Source: Pseudoalteromonas xiamenensis (GTDB taxonomy: Bacteria; Pseudomonadota; Gammaproteobacteria; Enterobacterales; Alteromonadaceae). From it: a stretch of DNA of 64,000 bases. The stretch is taken from assembly GCF_042431545.1 (NCBI RefSeq), contig NZ_JBHLYX010000016.1, one strand, 5' to 3'. Shown here piece after piece: positions 61,450 to 64,000 of the stretch (within the stretch, counting starts at the first letter, position 1; each line of letters begins with the position of its first letter). The notes below the pieces were generated by a model. That model did not search any database. It was not told the origin of the DNA and worked only from the letters and a program-made list of their open reading frames with translations. The translations under genes and the position numbers were made by a program.

Positions 61450-63432
61450 ATGAAAAAGCCTACGGTTAAACAGTTTGTACCGATGCTCTTGGCACTCTCT
61501 GTCAGTCACGCTTTAACGGCTTCTGCAACGGAAGTGGTTGATGCAAAGGATGCGGCAAATGTGATGTCTCATTCTACAGGTCCTGCCGCGTCTAAAGGCG
61601 CTGAGATTACAAAGCGAAACGAACAAGGTGTTCGTAAGTTGGATATGACCAATCCACAACATTACAAGTTGGCAAAAGAGCGTTTAAACCGCGCAAATCG
61701 CCCAGCGAGTAAATTCCCGCAATTGCACAAAACGCTGGATGAACTACGTACGCAGCAATTTGCAGCAAAACGTGCCGCGGCAATGACAACAGCAGAAGCG
61801 TTGCCACCCGTAAGCGAAACGGAAGTGGACGTGATTAAAGAAGCGCATTTGTTCTTAGACATGAACATTGCGGTATCGAGTGACAACAACGAGCCCTATT
61901 TGATGGTTCGTGCTAAAAGTTCACGTTTTGGCGGCACGAAAGCAACGTACATTGACATCTTACTTGAAGATGAAAACGGTAATCAGCTTGCGCCGCTTGG
62001 CAGTACAATGAACGTATTAGATGGTAAAGATACTTTGGCAACGTCAGTGGTTTCATTGAAAACGCTGAAACAACAGTTCCCAAATGTAGAAACTATTTAC
62101 GCAAGTTCGTATGTTGAATTAGAGAATGAAGATGGTTCGATTAGTTCAACGATCAAGTACACTGAATACCCATTCTCTTGGGATCACATCGGTGCGGCTT
62201 ATCAAACGGCAGGCTTGAACTCTGCAGATAAAATCGCGGCAAAAGACGAGATGAAAATAAACTCGGTACTTGAAGACGGTCGCCCTCGCTATACCGCAGT
62301 TCACCCAATTGACCACAACAACGATGCGGTAATCAAAATCTGTTTGAACCGTCAGCACGCTGACTGTGACTACGCGCCCGATCAAGTTGGTAATGCCAAC
62401 GAAATTACTAACGTAAATATCCCGTTCAACGGCGAAATTCGTGTTGGTCATGAAATTACAGAAATTTACCCAACAGATTTACCGATTGACCAACGACCTA
62501 ACGGCGTAGATGAACTAACCAACATCTATCTTCAAGAAGGTAACTACGGTGGTGCAACAAAACAAAGCTACCGTGGTCTTGGCAGCACAGTGAAGCACTT
62601 CTCTGATTACCTTGAAGTGGAAGTAGACACGGTAAACAAAGAGTCGATCATCCGTTGGAATATTCCTCGAGCGGAAGGTCGTTTTGGTAATGCGAAACTG
62701 TTCTCAAACATCGCGCAAGCTAACTGGTATATGACATTCGCAGTAAAAGGTTTCCCTTACTTCAAACGTCGTGGAAGCACAGCACAGCCAAAAGCATTCC
62801 AAATTTCAATTACCTCTGAACAAGCTGCGCGCTTTGGTAACTACTACAGTGAAGTATTGCCCCTGATGAAATTGGGCTATAGCTGTTTAGCAACGGGTAC
62901 GTTGATCACGATGGCGGATGGTTCACAACAAGCAATTGAATCAATCGGAAAAGGTGACCTAGTACGCGGTGCACTTGCGAGTAATCCTCACTTAACGGAA
63001 ACAATGAAAGTGGTGGATGTGTCTGTTGGTATCGAAGCTATCAAGATGTATCGCATCAAGGGCAGCCACGGCACGAACTTGTTAATGACCGAAACTCACC
63101 CAGTGTCGACAGTGAACAAAGGCATTGTTTGGGCAAAAGAGCTGGTAGCAGGTGACCAAATCTTAACTGAAGAAGGTTCAGTATTGGTGACTAAAGTAGA
63201 AACTGAAAGCTACAAAGACAAAATCTACAACCTACGACTAGCACCAAATGAAGGTTCAAAGTTCACCGAAGCGCGTAACTTCGCCATGTTCGCTAATGGC
63301 GTAGCGGTGGGTGATCTTGGTACACAAGACGAGTTTAACTACAAAGACCAAAACATCCGTCTTTCACCTGAAGAAATCCTTCAAAAGCTGCCTGAAAAAT
63401 GGAAAACAGACTACCTCAATAGCCTGAACTAA
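61450..63432 (+). CDS. Secreted protein with C-terminal Hint (intein/hedgehog-like) domain
   Basis: 660 residues. A signal peptide (about 1-26, ending ALTASA) is followed by a charged propeptide-like stretch (about 30-120), a beta-rich domain (about 130-240) and a second domain (about 290-475). The C-terminal Hint domain starts at Cys479 (CLATGTLITMADGSQQAIES), has a TxxH-like block (LLMTETHPVST) and ends near AMFANGVAVGD (about 610-622). This predicts N-terminal autocleavage at Ser478-Cys479. The C-terminal His-Asn pair needed for splicing is absent, so cleavage or transfer rather than splicing is expected. AAAGGA precedes the ATG. It lies between the M4 peptidase and another secreted protein, probably in one operon. 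Confidence 0.82.
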   Translation: MKKPTVKQFVPMLLALSVSHALTASATEVVDAKDAANVMSHSTGPAASKGAEITKRNEQGVRKLDMTNPQHYKLAKERLNRANRPASKFPQLHKTLDELRTQQFAAKRAAAMTTAEALPPVSETEVDVIKEAHLFLDMNIAVSSDNNEPYLMVRAKSSRFGGTKATYIDILLEDENGNQLAPLGSTMNVLDGKDTLATSVVSLKTLKQQFPNVETIYASSYVELENEDGSISSTIKYTEYPFSWDHIGAAYQTAGLNSADKIAAKDEMKINSVLEDGRPRYTAVHPIDHNNDAVIKICLNRQHADCDYAPDQVGNANEITNVNIPFNGEIRVGHEITEIYPTDLPIDQRPNGVDELTNIYLQEGNYGGATKQSYRGLGSTVKHFSDYLEVEVDTVNKESIIRWNIPRAEGRFGNAKLFSNIAQANWYMTFAVKGFPYFKRRGSTAQPKAFQISITSEQAARFGNYYSEVLPLMKLGYSCLATGTLITMADGSQQAIESIGKGDLVRGALASNPHLTETMKVVDVSVGIEAIKMYRIKGSHGTNLLMTETHPVSTVNKGIVWAKELVAGDQILTEEGSVLVTKVETESYKDKIYNLRLAPNEGSKFTEARNFAMFANGVAVGDLGTQDEFNYKDQNIRLSPEEILQKLPEKWKTDYLNSLN

Positions 63433-63439
63433 GCGCCAA

Positions 63440-63461
63440 GGGACCTGTGCTCACAGGTCCC
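63440..63461 (+). promoter_or_regulatory. Strong intercistronic hairpin
   Basis: GGGACCTGTG and CACAGGTCCC pair perfectly over ten bases with a two-base centre (the real loop opens a pair or two). It lies between the Hint gene and the next gene and has no U-run, which suggests differential mRNA stability rather than full termination. Confidence 0.65.
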
Positions 63462-63480
63462 CATTCAAAAGGAAATTAAC

Positions 63481-64000
63481 ATGAAATATCGATTATCTCC
63501 TCTTGCGCTTGCGCTAGGGGTTGGGTTCGCTGCTGCCTCTAATATAGCTGTCGCAGCACCTATGCCTGCTGAGTTAAATGCAAGTGCATCATCGTCTGAG
63601 TTGGATACCTTGAATTTAGGTACCGCTTACCACAGTGAAAAAGAAGGCTATTACGCGCTGCAAAGTGTACGAGGCAAAGTCGACGAAACCTACGGCAATA
63701 CCGAAATGGACTTTGTTGTGGGTGTAGACATGAGCTATACACAGCTGTCGAATATGCTTGATGGTAATTTAGGCGCAGCACTCGACGTCCCAGTGATTAA
63801 AGTGGATGTGGGCGCAAGCTACTCGAAGCAAAATGCGGCCGACAATTACACAGGCACCTACACGCTGTTTCTATCATTAAAGCCGAAGAAACGTTTGCTT
63901 GTTGCTGATCCACAAACGGGCTATTTGCCAACACAGGCTGCTATCGACTTGGTCAACGAAAACCCGGGCGATAAGTTTAATAACGTTGGCAACGAGTTCG
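63481..64000 (+). CDS. Secreted protein of unknown function (3' end outside window)
   Basis: The ATG at 63481 follows AAAGGA and opens a frame that stays open to the window end (173 codons seen). Residues 1-24 form a signal peptide (MKYRLSPLALALGVGFAAAS, cleavage near NIAVA-AP). The mature part has regular strand alternation (MDFVVGVDMSYTQLSNML, IKVDVGASYSKQNAADNY, YTLFLSLKPKKRLLV) and then NPGDKFNNVGNEF at the edge. I do not recognise the family. The amphipathic strands and Ser/Thr/Ala/Gly pattern recall pore-forming or MACPF-like proteins, but that is only an impression. It is the third gene after the M4 peptidase and the Hint protein. Confidence 0.75.
   Translation, partial: MKYRLSPLALALGVGFAAASNIAVAAPMPAELNASASSSELDTLNLGTAYHSEKEGYYALQSVRGKVDETYGNTEMDFVVGVDMSYTQLSNMLDGNLGAALDVPVIKVDVGASYSKQNAADNYTGTYTLFLSLKPKKRLLVADPQTGYLPTQAAIDLVNENPGDKFNNVGNEF

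Noticed and set aside
1..64000. tRNA, rRNA or riboswitch genes
   Set aside because: I saw no cloverleaf ending in CCA, no rRNA core segments and no recognisable riboswitch core. By-eye reading can miss small RNAs, so this is a limited negative.

Overview
The window looks like chromosomal DNA of a marine gammaproteobacterium of the Alteromonadales, most like Pseudoalteromonas. This rests on family content: TonB-dependent receptor, secreted metallopeptidases with PKD/GEVED domains, a GlyGly-CTERM surface protein, DUF5916, and many hybrid sensor kinases. It is an inference from remembered families, not from a search. No rRNA, tRNA or CRISPR array was seen.

Region by region. (1) 1-2.8 kb: the 3' end of a TonB-dependent receptor, a secreted S41 peptidase and a small membrane protein. 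(2) 3.2-14.9 kb: two MacAB-like ABC exporter operons facing each other. The left, plus-strand operon has an adaptor, an ATPase and two separate FtsX permeases. The right, minus-strand operon has an adaptor, an ATPase, one fused double permease, an NtrC-type sigma-54 activator and its histidine kinase. A sigma-54 -24/-12 promoter with paired upstream repeats precedes the right operon, so it probably controls itself. (3) 15.2 kb: an alpha/beta hydrolase. (4) About 16-21.3 kb: a plasmid graveyard. It holds remnants of ColE2-type rep genes, two ColE2-like origin sequences that share 19 identical bases, relB with a broken relE, a second relE tail, small secreted or coiled-coil orphans, and two IS3-family transposase remnants placed head to head. 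(5) 22.7-35.1 kb: an ECF sigma factor overlapping a Ser/Thr kinase with a helical-repeat sensor, divergent from a roughly 2840-residue repeat-rich surface protein. (6) 35.5-44.6 kb: a DUF5916 outer-membrane protein, a CadC-like regulator, a zincin, an EamA transporter, a small alpha/beta-barrel protein, a WYL regulator and a GrpB-family protein. (7) 44.6-55.7 kb: a signalling block with a CHASE/PAS hybrid kinase, a REC-kinase, a DUF3369 hybrid kinase and a propeller-sensor diguanylate cyclase. (8) 56.3-64 kb: a DUF4097 lipoprotein, then an apparent operon of an M4 metallopeptidase, a secreted Hint-domain protein and an unknown secreted protein that runs off the end.

The most promising leads are the self-regulated sigma-54 exporter operon, the tandem ColE2 origin/relBE remnants, and the M4-Hint-unknown secretion operon.
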